Assembly (NCBI RefSeq): GCF_002087075.1 | Contig: NZ_MWSM01000049.1 | Location: forward strand, 1 to 18,908 | Length of the DNA: 18,908 bases | Direction of reading: 5' to 3' | From: Streptococcus pseudopneumoniae ATCC BAA-960 = CCUG 49455 | Lineage (GTDB): Bacteria; Bacillota; Bacilli; Lactobacillales; Streptococcaceae | Shown: in pieces, positions 8,999-15,789 of the stretch | Position numbering within the stretch: position 1 is the first letter of the stretch | Layout: every line of letters begins with the position of its first letter | Translations under genes and position numbers: made by a program | Notes under the pieces: generated by a model | Database searches by the model: none | What the model was told of the DNA's origin: nothing | What the model saw: the letters and a program-made list of their open reading frames with translations, nothing else

Positions 8999-9016
8999 GG
9001 CCACTCCTTTAGCTTT

Positions 9017-9582
<566 letters not shown>

Positions 9583-9652
9583 AAATGTATAGCCAAGCAA
9601 GCCCTACTGCACACAGTATAGACTTCACCCTTCTACTTTATCGCGCTCCTTG

Positions 9653-9670
9653 CCTGCCTCACGGGACAGG
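9653..9670 (-). promoter_or_regulatory. PyrR-binding hairpin in the pyrR leader
   Basis: The RNA CCUGUCCCGUGAGGCAGG folds as a CCUG/CAGG stem, a bulged U, CC/GG, and the loop CGUGA. It contains the core CCNGNGAGG known for PyrR sites. It lies about 70 nt before the terminator hairpin, which matches the anti-antiterminator position in PyrR attenuators. Confidence 0.85.
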
Positions 9671-9696
9671 TTTAAAGGAATATTTAATTATCAATT

Positions 9697-9725
9697 ACTA
9701 TAGCACAAAGCGAGCCTAAAATCAA
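9697..9725 (-). promoter_or_regulatory. Promoter of the pyrimidine operon
   Basis: The -35 TTGATT (9720-9725) and -10 TATAGT (9697-9702) are 17 bp apart, and a TG one base before the -10 makes it extended. Transcription should start near 9690, giving a leader of about 150 nt. The promoter lies only 23 bp beyond the nth stop codon, with no terminator between, so nth transcripts may read into the attenuator. Confidence 0.85.
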
Positions 9726-9748
9726 GCAAAAACTTTTGAAACCCTATC

Positions 9749-10378
9749 TTACAAATTGCTAAAGTCATATAACTGTGGGTACTGGTCACACTCTGGATTT
9801 TTAGGATGACAAATGGCTCTTCCAAAATAAATCATGGCCTGATGAGCTGCTAACCACTGCTCAGGCGGCAAGATATCCATGACCCGCTTTTCCACCTCAA
9901 GTGGTGTCGCTGATTTTTTGACAATATCGTGGTGTTTGCAAATACGCTCCACATGAGTATCCACTGCAAAAGCTGGAATCCCAAAGCCCACACTCATGAC
10001 AACATTGGCTGTCTTGCGACCAACACCTGCCAAACTCTCTAATTCCTCACGTGTCTGAGGGACTTGACCATCAAAATCATCTAGTAACTGTTGGGCACAT
10101 TTTTTAAGGAATTTAGCCTTATTTCGATACAGTCCCAGGCGAGAAATGTGTGAAGCAATCTCACTCTCTGTCGCAACAGACATGGCTTGTGGCGTTGGAA
10201 AGGCAGCAAAGAGACCTGGTGTGGCCTTATTTACCGCTGCATCCGTTGTCTGTGCTGACAACATGACCGCAACCAAGAGTTCAAAATGATTGGTAAAATC
10301 AAGACTGGGTTTGGCATCTGGAAACAGAGCAATGATTTCTTCTAGCACCTTTCGTGCGCGTTTTTTTGACAAGACCAT
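9749..10378 (-). CDS. nth: Endonuclease III (base-excision repair), incomplete Fe-S motif
   Basis: This 209-residue HhH-GPD DNA glycosylase/AP lyase is expected to remove oxidised pyrimidines from DNA. The helix-hairpin-helix LAGVGRKTANVVM lies at residues 116-128, with the catalytic lysine at K122 and the catalytic aspartate at D140 in FAVDTHVERI. The C-terminus keeps C190 and C197 of the usual C-x6-C-x2-C-x5-C iron-sulfur cluster. Tyrosine and phenylalanine occupy the third and fourth positions (Y200, F206), so a normal 4Fe-4S cluster is unlikely. The ATG at 10378 overlaps the stop of the upstream gene by one base (TAATG), which indicates translational coupling. Confidence 0.93.
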   Translation of the reverse strand: MVLSKKRARKVLEEIIALFPDAKPSLDFTNHFELLVAVMLSAQTTDAAVNKATPGLFAAFPTPQAMSVATESEIASHISRLGLYRNKAKFLKKCAQQLLDDFDGQVPQTREELESLAGVGRKTANVVMSVGFGIPAFAVDTHVERICKHHDIVKKSATPLEVEKRVMDILPPEQWLAAHQAMIYFGRAICHPKNPECDQYPQLYDFSNL

Positions 10379-10920
10379 TATTCGTCTCCGTCAAATAGTC
10401 CTTGTAAGCCAGCAAAAGGACTGTTTTCTTCTTTCTTAACTGCCTGTTGGGCTTGGTATTCTTCTTCTGTCATGATTTGCCAGTCATTTCCTGAAACAAA
10501 TCCTTGACCAGCCTCTTCTTCAGCCGTCAAAACCTTGATAGGAATGTTTAATAGGATATTGTCTGACACGCTCTCAGCAAGGTCCAGTTCTCCATTTTCG
10601 ATTGGCAAGACCAAATCATCGTCTAAAACTTCCTGATCTAGTTGGTTAGTTGCACCTTCCATGAAAACTTCCGTTACTGGATAAGATTCAACTAACTCAA
10701 CTGGCTCCATACTGCGACTTGAAGCAAGAACAATGGTATAAGATAGTTGATAATCTAAGAAATACATATGGTCTTCGTACTGTACTTTCCCAACTGCAAG
10801 AATATCTTTTACATCTAAAATTTCTTGATTGCGTGCACGCAGGTCTGCGGCTAGATCTAAGGTTTGTTCAAAATGCAAGCCTTCAGACTGCTTACGAATT
10901 TCTTGAATATTTAATTTCAT
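10378..10920 (-). CDS. DUF177 / YceD-like protein
   Basis: This 180-residue soluble protein is rich in Asp and Glu, with an acidic C-terminus. It resembles the DUF177/YceD family (ylbN in Bacillus), whose members are linked to 23S rRNA accumulation or ribosome assembly. In many bacteria this gene precedes rpmF (ribosomal protein L32). Here it instead overlaps nth by one base, so the usual context is absent. Two of the family's broad features are visible: the N-terminal stretch before residue 50 and the central YQLSYTIVLASSRSMEPVEL segment, where the family normally has a CxRxL-type motif. GGAGG lies 6 bases before the ATG at 10920. The family call is from recall and is moderately secure; no specific function should be read into it. 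Confidence 0.75.
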   Translation of the reverse strand: MKLNIQEIRKQSEGLHFEQTLDLAADLRARNQEILDVKDILAVGKVQYEDHMYFLDYQLSYTIVLASSRSMEPVELVESYPVTEVFMEGATNQLDQEVLDDDLVLPIENGELDLAESVSDNILLNIPIKVLTAEEEAGQGFVSGNDWQIMTEEEYQAQQAVKKEENSPFAGLQGLFDGDE

Positions 10921-10948
10921 ACTTCCTCCATAAAGATTTACTCTCTTG

Positions 10949-10976
10949 ATTATACCATGAAAAGTCTACAAATCAA
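10949..10976 (-). promoter_or_regulatory. Promoter of the YceD-like gene and nth
   Basis: The -35 TTGATT (10971-10976) and a perfect -10 TATAAT (10949-10954) are 16 bp apart. TG one base before the -10 makes it extended (TGGTATAAT). The start of transcription would fall about 25 bases before the ATG at 10920. Confidence 0.85.
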
Positions 10977-11075
10977 CCCACCAAACTTTGTAATTAACAT
11001 TCAAGTTTTTAATATATCCACTATGATATTTTGTTTTTTAGTTCTATACTACATCAGAGCAAGGAGGATGCCCCT

Positions 11076-11171
11076 ATGGAAGACAAAGAACTCGGTACTA
11101 ATGCTTATCACTCGTATTTTAGAGCTTGGAATTTCCAGTTTTCTGTTGACAAAATTTCCTTAAAAGTATAG
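11076..11171 (+). CDS. Small ORF with strong RBS, 31 residues, unknown
   Basis: A 31-codon frame (MEDKELGTNAYH... ending SLKV) starts at an ATG 8 bases after a near-consensus AAGGAGG (11061-11067). I do not recognise the peptide. It is polar, with several aromatic residues (Y, F, W), and has no membrane segment or signal peptide. A TATACT at 11044-11049 could be a -10, but its -35 is unclear. The gap is otherwise non-coding, and the strong RBS is the only good evidence for translation. It could be a real small protein, a leader peptide, or the 5' stump of a lost gene. Confidence 0.3.
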   Translation: MEDKELGTNAYHSYFRAWNFQFSVDKISLKV

Positions 11172-11177
11172 TATAAA
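11146..11177 (+). promoter_or_regulatory. Possible promoter for a short transcript
   Basis: A perfect -35 TTGACA at 11146-11151 is followed after 17 bp by TAGTAT (11169-11174), within TATAGTATAAAG. Downstream are GGAGG (11191-11195) and an ATG at 11206 that meets a TAA after three codons. A weak A/U-only inverted repeat follows at 11225-11243. It may drive a small RNA, or transcription through the BOX towards the ABC-F gene. Confidence 0.4.
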
Positions 11178-11301
11178 GATACCAATACTCGGAGGTAAGG
11201 GAGACATGAACAACTAAGCCTATCAAATAAAAAACCTTTATTTAGTAGATCTTGTTTTTGTCTCTTTTTGTGTACTCTTTTATGCTCTTTTTCTGGCATT
11301 T

Positions 11302-11453
11302 TATACTCAATGAAAATCAAAGAGCAAACTAGGAAGCTAGCCGTAGGTTGCTCAAAACACTGTTTTGAGGTTGTAGATAAGACTGACGAAGTCAGTCACA
11401 TATATACGGTAAGGCGACGCTGACGTGGTTTGAAGAGATTTTCGAAGAGTATT
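11302..11453 (-). repeat. BOX element (boxA-boxB-boxC)
   Basis: This is a full-length BOX on the minus strand. BoxA starts at 11453 (TACTCTTCGAAAATC), boxB is the self-complementary ACTGACGAAGTCAGT and CTCAAAACACTGTTTTGAG stretch, and boxC runs to 11302 (TTGATTTTCATTGAGTATA). It fills much of the gap before the ABC-F gene. Confidence 0.95.
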
Positions 11454-11465
11454 AATAGAGTTTTT

Positions 11466-11471
11466 TTGACA
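11466..11471 (+). promoter_or_regulatory. TTGACA, possible -35 ahead of the ABC-F gene
   Basis: A perfect TTGACA lies just beyond the BOX. The hexamer 17 bp downstream is TAGGTA (11489-11494), a weak -10 that falls inside the following terminator hairpin. Use of this promoter is uncertain. Confidence 0.3.
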
Positions 11472-11481
11472 TAGACTTTGG

Positions 11482-11508
11482 GCTCTACTAGGTAAAGTAG
11501 AGCTTTTT
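11482..11508 (+). terminator. Terminator or attenuator 37 nt before the ABC-F start
   Basis: Perfect 8-base arms GCTCTACT (11482-11489) and AGTAGAGC (11496-11503) with a 6-base loop are followed by TTTTT. Its placement directly before an ABC-F gene, with little room for a promoter after it, suits either the end of an upstream short transcript or attenuation control of the gene. Confidence 0.65.
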
Positions 11509-11544
11509 GTTATGTAGTATCAACATTCTAGAAAGGGCAATCAT

Positions 11545-13071
11545 ATGATAAAAATCAATCACCTGACCATCACACAAAACAAAGATTTACGAGACCTTGT
11601 CTCTGACCTCAGCATGACCATCCAAGACAGGGAAAAGGTCGCTATTATTGGTGAAGAAGGAAATGGCAAATCCACCTTACTTAAAATTTTAATGGGGGAA
11701 ACTTTGCCTGATTTCACTATCGGGGGAGACATTCAATCTGATTATCAATCAATAGCCTACATTCCTCAAAAACTTCCTGAGGACCTGAAAAATAGAACTC
11801 TACACGACTACTTCTTTTTAGATACTATTGATTTAGATTACAGTGTCCTCTATCGTTTAGCTGAGGAATTGCATTTTGATAGCAATCGTTTCGCAAGCGA
11901 CCAAGAGATTGGTAGTCTATCAGGGGGTGAAGCTTTGAAAATTCAGCTCATCCATGAGTTAGCCAAACCTTTTGAGATTCTATTTTTAGATGAACCTTCA
12001 AATGACTTGGATCTTGAGACGGTTGATTGGCTAAAAGGTCAAATGCGCAAGATTCGGCAAACCGTTATTTTCATTTCCCATGATGAGGACTTTCTTTCTG
12101 AAACGGCAGACACTATTGTTCACTTGCGACTGGTCAAGCACCGTAAAGAAGCAGAAACACTAGTAGAGCATTTAGACTATGATAGTTATAGTGAGCAGAG
12201 AAAGGCTAATTTTGCCAGACAAACCCAGCAAGCAGCCAACGACCAAAGAGCCTACGATAAAACCATGGAAAAACATCAACGAGTTAAACAAAATGTAGAA
12301 ACTGCTCTTCGAGCTACCAAAGACAGTACTGCCGGTCGCCTATTGGCTAAAAAGATGAAAACTGTCCTCTCACAAGAAAAACGCTACGAAAGAGCAGCTC
12401 AGGCCATGACCCAAAAGCCACTTGAAGAGGAAGAAATCAGACTTTTCTTCTCAGATATACAGCCATTACCGGTCTCTAAAGTCTTAATCCAACTGGAAAA
12501 AGAAAATTTGTCCATTGACGACCGTGTTTTGGCTCAGGAACTACAACTAACTGTCCGTGGACAAGAAAAAATCGGTATCATCGGCCCAAATGGTATGGGG
12601 AAATCAACTCTGTTAGCCAAATTAAAGCAACTTCTTAATGATAAAAGAGAGATTTCGCTTGGTTTTATGCCACAAGATTACCACAAAAAACTGCAATTAG
12701 ATTTATCACCAATAGCCTATCTAAGCAAAACTGGGGAAAAAGAGGAACTACAGAAAATCCAATCTCACTTAGCCAGTCTCAATTTCAGTTATCCAGAAAT
12801 GCAGCATCAAATTCGCTCCTTATCTGGCGGGCAACAGGGTAAACTCCTGCTTTTGGATTTAGTCTTGCGCAAATCAAACTTTCTCCTGCTGGATGAACCT
12901 ACACAAAACTTTTCTCCCACTTCTCAACCCCAAATCAGAAAACTCTTTGCCACCTATCCTGGTGGTCTCATCACTGTTTCGCATGACCGTCGTTTCTTAA
13001 AAGAAGTTTGCTCAATCATCTATCGCATAACAGAACACGGTTTGGAGGTAGTTAATTTAGAAGATGTATAA
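11545..13071 (+). CDS. ABC-F family ATPase (ribosome-associated type)
   Basis: This 508-residue protein has two ABC ATPase domains in one chain and no membrane segments, which defines the ABC-F class. Domain 1 has Walker A GEEGNGKST (36-44), signature LSGGE (125-129) and Walker B ILFLDEPSNDLD (145-156). A charged linker spans about 200-310. Domain 2 has Walker A GPNGMGKST (347-355), signature LSGGQ (426-430) and Walker B LLLDEPTQNFSP (447-458). The motif after the second Walker B lacks the usual NHLD, so the D-loop is atypical. ABC-F proteins bind the ribosomal E site and act as translation factors or antibiotic-protection proteins. Which applies here cannot be told from sequence. The ATG at 11545 has an AAAGGG RBS 8 bases upstream. 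A terminator-like hairpin precedes the gene. Confidence 0.9.
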   Translation: MIKINHLTITQNKDLRDLVSDLSMTIQDREKVAIIGEEGNGKSTLLKILMGETLPDFTIGGDIQSDYQSIAYIPQKLPEDLKNRTLHDYFFLDTIDLDYSVLYRLAEELHFDSNRFASDQEIGSLSGGEALKIQLIHELAKPFEILFLDEPSNDLDLETVDWLKGQMRKIRQTVIFISHDEDFLSETADTIVHLRLVKHRKEAETLVEHLDYDSYSEQRKANFARQTQQAANDQRAYDKTMEKHQRVKQNVETALRATKDSTAGRLLAKKMKTVLSQEKRYERAAQAMTQKPLEEEEIRLFFSDIQPLPVSKVLIQLEKENLSIDDRVLAQELQLTVRGQEKIGIIGPNGMGKSTLLAKLKQLLNDKREISLGFMPQDYHKKLQLDLSPIAYLSKTGEKEELQKIQSHLASLNFSYPEMQHQIRSLSGGQQGKLLLLDLVLRKSNFLLLDEPTQNFSPTSQPQIRKLFATYPGGLITVSHDRRFLKEVCSIIYRITEHGLEVVNLEDV

Positions 13072-13094
13072 ATTTGTAACATAGCAGATAGGTG

Positions 13095-13218
13095 GGGCAA
13101 AAACACAATTTTAGGAGAAAAAGAAGTAAATCTTCCCATAATAAAACGCATAATATCAAGTTTTCACACCTGATATTATGCGTTTTTCAGATTTTAAAGA
13201 CTTTTTCCAGCCTTCATT
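13095..13218. repeat. MITE-like palindromic repeat, copy 2
   Basis: This copy corresponds to the repeat at 3321-3450. It shares the 16-base palindrome arms, the upstream segment AAAAAGAAGTAAAT...CCCA, and the downstream segment TTTAAAGACTTTTTCCAGCC. The loop is 12 bases here and 18 in copy 1. Limits are approximate, and the right end reaches the htpX stop codon. Confidence 0.6.
13143..13186. terminator. Bidirectional terminator between the ABC-F gene and htpX
   Basis: Perfect 16-base arms at 13143-13158 and 13171-13186 (AAAACGCATAATATCA and its complement) are followed by T runs on both strands. It lies between convergent genes, exactly as copy 1 does. Confidence 0.8.
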
Positions 13219-14118
13219 TTACATATGTTTTAAACGTTCAATCCGTTCTGAGATAGGTGGGTGGGTATAAAAGAGTTTTTTGAACCCTCCCCCTTTCTTA
13301 GGATCATTGATATAAAGTGCACTGCTAGCATCATCGACGTGGCGACTCATAGGTTTGCTATTGTCCAACTTATCTAGGGCATTAATCATTCCCTGGGGAT
13401 TGCGAGTCAGCTCGACACTAGATGCATCTGCCAGAAATTCCCTCTGACGAGAAATAGCGAGCTGAACCAAGGTTGCAGCGAGAGGTGCCAGTACAATAGC
13501 TAGTAGGGAAACCACTAGCATAATGATTTCAAGACCATTTCCATCTCGGTCATCATCACTTCGTCTGCGACCTGCGCCACCCCACCACATCATACGACCT
13601 GCCATACCAGAAAGCATGGTGATAGCACTAGCAAGGGCAACTGCAATAGTCGAAATACGGATATCATAATTACGAATATGACTGACTTCATGTCCCATAA
13701 CAGCTTCTAGTTCTTCACGATTCATGATAGCTAGTAGACCTGAAGTCGCAGCAACAGCCGCATTTTGAGGATTAGAACCTGTCGCAAAGGCATTTAAGGC
13801 TGGATCATCAATGATGAAAACACGGGGCATAGGAATCTGAGCGACCAGAGCCATATCTTCCACTACATGGTAGAGGTCTGGTGCCGTTTGCTCATCCACC
13901 TCACGCGCTCCATTCATGGACATGACAATCTCTGTCGATTGAAAAATCATAGACAAAGCGTAGATAAAGCCGATAATCAGTGCGATAACCAAACCACCAA
14001 GTCCAGATCTTATAAAGAGATAACCAACCGCATAACCAACAAGAGCTAAGAGTAGGAAAAATACCAGCAACAAAATCCAGGTTTTTCGTTTATTGCTTGC
14101 AATTTGATCAAACAACAT
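13219..14118 (-). CDS. htpX: Membrane zinc metalloprotease HtpX
   Basis: This 299-residue M48-family protease is embedded in the cytoplasmic membrane and takes part in membrane-protein quality control. Two N-terminal membrane segments lie at about 14-36 and 40-60, and two further hydrophobic stretches at about 155-177 and 198-220. The zinc site is HEVSH at residues 143-147, with the third ligand E227 in [13 protein letters not shown] three codons upstream (14127) would extend the protein to 302 residues inside lemA. I chose the ATG at 14118 because AGGTGA at the end of lemA serves as its Shine-Dalgarno. Only one base separates it from the lemA stop, so the pair is probably coupled. Confidence 0.95.
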   Translation of the reverse strand: MLFDQIASNKRKTWILLLVFFLLLALVGYAVGYLFIRSGLGGLVIALIIGFIYALSMIFQSTEIVMSMNGAREVDEQTAPDLYHVVEDMALVAQIPMPRVFIIDDPALNAFATGSNPQNAAVAATSGLLAIMNREELEAVMGHEVSHIRNYDIRISTIAVALASAITMLSGMAGRMMWWGGAGRRRSDDDRDGNGLEIIMLVVSLLAIVLAPLAATLVQLAISRQREFLADASSVELTRNPQGMINALDKLDNSKPMSRHVDDASSALYINDPKKGGGFKKLFYTHPPISERIERLKHM

Positions 14119-14119
14119 C

Positions 14120-14680
14120 TTAGTCACCTAAACCGCTAAAATCAACTTTAGGAACCGACTTTTCCTCTTCAGGTGTTTGAAGGAAATCTGCCGCTTTAAA
14201 TCCAAACATTCCAGCGATAATATTGCTCGGGAAAGTTTCTAATTTTACATTGTAGTTGCTGACAACACTGTTATAGAGTTGACGAGAGTAAGAAATTTTA
14301 TTTTCTGTGTTTGTCAACTCCTCTTGCAATTTAACAAAGTTATCACTAGCTTTCAAATCTGGATAGCTTTCTGCAACTGCAAAAATACCTGAAACCTGAC
14401 GAGTGAGGGCATCACTGGCTTTCATAGCTTCTGCTGGTGAAGTCGCTGCCGCCACTTGGTTACGTAGTTCTGCCACCTTTTCAAGGGTAGAACCTTCATA
14501 TTTGGCATAACCTTTTACAGTCTCAATCAAGTTTGGCAAGAGGTCATTTCGACGTTTCAACTGAACATCAATCTGACTCCAAGCCTCCTTGGTTTGCATA
14601 CGATTTTTAACCAAACCGTTATAGCTAACAATCACAAAAATAACAATAAGAGCGATAACTCCAAGAATAATCCAAGTCAT
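14120..14680 (-). CDS. lemA: LemA family membrane protein
   Basis: This 186-residue protein has one N-terminal membrane segment (about residues 2-20) followed by a long, mainly helical domain. The LemA signature is present: [20 protein letters not shown] near 25-44, [16 protein letters not shown] near 49-64, and [20 protein letters not shown] near 137-156. LemA proteins commonly accompany htpX. Their molecular role is poorly defined, with proposals around membrane or envelope stress. It is the first gene of lemA-htpX. The ATG at 14680 has AAAGGA about 9 bases upstream. Confidence 0.93.
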   Translation of the reverse strand: MTWIILGVIALIVIFVIVSYNGLVKNRMQTKEAWSQIDVQLKRRNDLLPNLIETVKGYAKYEGSTLEKVAELRNQVAAATSPAEAMKASDALTRQVSGIFAVAESYPDLKASDNFVKLQEELTNTENKISYSRQLYNSVVSNYNVKLETFPSNIIAGMFGFKAADFLQTPEEEKSVPKVDFSGLGD

Positions 14681-14713
14681 GATATAAGTCCTTTCTACTT
14701 TTAGATTAGTACC

Positions 14714-14719
14714 AGTATA
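14714..14719 (-). promoter_or_regulatory. Extended -10 promoter of lemA-htpX
   Basis: TATACT (14714-14719) is preceded by TGA, giving TGATATACT on the minus strand. No good -35 was seen. The start would be about 25-30 bases before the lemA ATG. Confidence 0.6.
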
Positions 14720-14737
14720 TCAAATTTTTAATGATTG

Positions 14738-14746
14738 TGGTAAAAT
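14738..14746 (+). promoter_or_regulatory. Extended -10 promoter of rsmG
   Basis: TGGTAAAAT (14738-14746) is an extended -10. It is divergent from the lemA promoter, with the two -10 elements 21 bases apart. No convincing -35 was seen. Confidence 0.6.
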
Positions 14747-14773
14747 AAGATGATACTAAAGAAGGAAATAACT

Positions 14774-15487
14774 ATGAAACCAAAAACATTTTACAACTTG
14801 CTTGCCGAGCAGAATCTTCCACTTTCGGACCAGCAAAAAGAACAATTTGAACGTTATTTTGAGCTCTTGGTCGAGTGGAATGAGAAGATTAATTTGACGG
14901 CGATTACGGACAAGGAAGAAGTTTATCTCAAACATTTTTACGATTCGATTGCACCCATTTTTCAAGGTTTGATTCCCAATGAAAATATCAAATTGCTTGA
15001 TATCGGGGCTGGGGCAGGATTTCCTAGTCTACCAATGAAAATTCTCTATCCGGAGTTAGATGTGACCATTATTGATTCACTCAATAAGCGCATCAACTTC
15101 CTACAACTCTTGGCTCAAGAACTGGATTTGAACGGAGTTCATTTCTACCACGGACGTGCCGAAGATTTTGCCCAAGACAAGAACTTCCGTGCTCAATATG
15201 ATTTTGTAACAGCTCGTGCGGTTGCCCGTATGCAGGTCCTATCTGAATTGACTATTCCCTACCTTAAGGTTGGTGGAAAACTATTGGCACTCAAGGCCAG
15301 CAATGCGCCTGAGGAGTTGTTAGAAGCTAAGAATGCCCTCAATCTCCTTTTTAGTAAAGTCGAAGACAATCTCAGCTACGCCCTACCAAATAGAGATCCG
15401 CGTTACATCACAGTGGTAGAAAAGAAAAAAGAAACACCAAATAAATATCCACGTAAGGCTGGTATGCCAAATAAACGCCCGCTTTAA
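14774..15487 (+). CDS. rsmG: 16S rRNA (guanine-N7)-methyltransferase RsmG (GidB)
   Basis: This 237-residue Rossmann-fold methyltransferase modifies G527 (E. coli numbering) of 16S rRNA using S-adenosylmethionine. Loss of it is known to give low-level streptomycin resistance. The SAM loop [17 protein letters not shown] lies near 74-90, and the second motif ([17 protein letters not shown]) follows. The basic C-terminus [14 protein letters not shown] is typical of the family. An in-frame ATG at 14750 lies only 4 bases beyond the -10 element and has no RBS. The ATG at 14774 follows AAGGAAA and gives the usual length, so I chose it. It is transcribed divergently from lemA. Confidence 0.96.
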   Translation: MKPKTFYNLLAEQNLPLSDQQKEQFERYFELLVEWNEKINLTAITDKEEVYLKHFYDSIAPIFQGLIPNENIKLLDIGAGAGFPSLPMKILYPELDVTIIDSLNKRINFLQLLAQELDLNGVHFYHGRAEDFAQDKNFRAQYDFVTARAVARMQVLSELTIPYLKVGGKLLALKASNAPEELLEAKNALNLLFSKVEDNLSYALPNRDPRYITVVEKKKETPNKYPRKAGMPNKRPL

Positions 15488-15505
15488 ATTTTTAAGTAAA
15501 AAAAT

Positions 15506-15615
15506 ATTTACAAAATCAGCCTCGCTCTTTTATTTCTAGGCTCGGGAAAAAATGATTTACAAAATCAACCTCGCTCTCTTATTTTTAGGCTCGGGAAAAA
15601 ATGATTTACAAAATC
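15506..15615 (+). repeat. 49-bp tandem repeat (two units plus a partial third)
   Basis: Units begin at 15506, 15555 and 15604, an exact 49-base period. Each starts ATTTACAAAATCA. The first two continue with a CTCGCTC...TAGGCTCGGG hairpin-like segment, and the third breaks off after ATTTACAAAATCA. The two full units differ by only a few bases. The third TTTACA is the -35 of the uraA promoter. Confidence 0.85.
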
Positions 15616-15633
15616 ATTTTTTTCTGCTATACT
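15605..15633 (+). promoter_or_regulatory. Promoter of uraA
   Basis: The -35 TTTACA (15605-15610) and -10 TATACT (15628-15633) are 17 bp apart, and TG at 15625-15626 makes an extended -10. The start would be near 15640, giving a leader of about 150 nt, the same length as the pyrR leader. Confidence 0.8.
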
Positions 15634-15655
15634 ATCCTAAGCAAAGGTTTTTAAT

Positions 15656-15673
15656 GTCATCCCGTGAGGTGAC
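15656..15673 (+). promoter_or_regulatory. PyrR-binding hairpin in the uraA leader
   Basis: The RNA GUCAUCCCGUGAGGUGAC folds as a GUCA/UGAC stem, a bulged U, CC/GG, and the loop CGUGA. The core CCCGUGAGG is identical to the one in the pyrR leader. It starts about 17 nt into the transcript. Confidence 0.85.
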
Positions 15674-15731
15674 GAAGACACAGAAATACTTGAAACTCTT
15701 TAAAGTTTAGATTTTAGAGAAGTCTTACTCT

Positions 15732-15767
15732 GAGGGCCTATTGCTGTAAAATAATGGGCTCTTTTTT
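15732..15767 (+). terminator. Attenuator terminator of uraA
   Basis: GAG..CCTATT pairs with AATGGG..CTC around a 10-base loop, with a GG bulge in the 5' arm, followed by TTTTTT (15762-15767). It ends 22 bases before the uraA ATG. Together with the upstream PyrR hairpin this forms a second PyrR attenuator. Confidence 0.7.
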
Positions 15768-15789
15768 GATGCCCAAAAGTGAGGTTTAT

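Noticed and set aside
8999..9004. GTG start extending pyrB by two residues
   Set aside because: The GTG overlaps the Shine-Dalgarno AAAGGAG; the ATG at 8998 is properly spaced.
10957..11163. 68-codon plus-strand frame with some hydrophobic stretches
   Set aside because: No Shine-Dalgarno precedes its ATG, it overlaps the well-defined minus-strand promoter at 10949-10976, and the strong RBS in this gap belongs to a different frame (11076).
11108..11320. 70-codon minus-strand frame ending inside the gap before the ABC-F gene
   Set aside because: It begins inside the BOX element, has no RBS, and its composition follows A/T-rich intergenic DNA.
14750..14773. Upstream ATG extending rsmG by eight residues
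   Set aside because: It lies only 4 bases after the -10 element and has no RBS, whereas 14774 has AAGGAAA and gives the family length.
15506..15615. Regularly spaced repeats that might suggest a CRISPR array
   Set aside because: The units are contiguous with no unique spacers, number only two and a fraction, and no cas genes are present.
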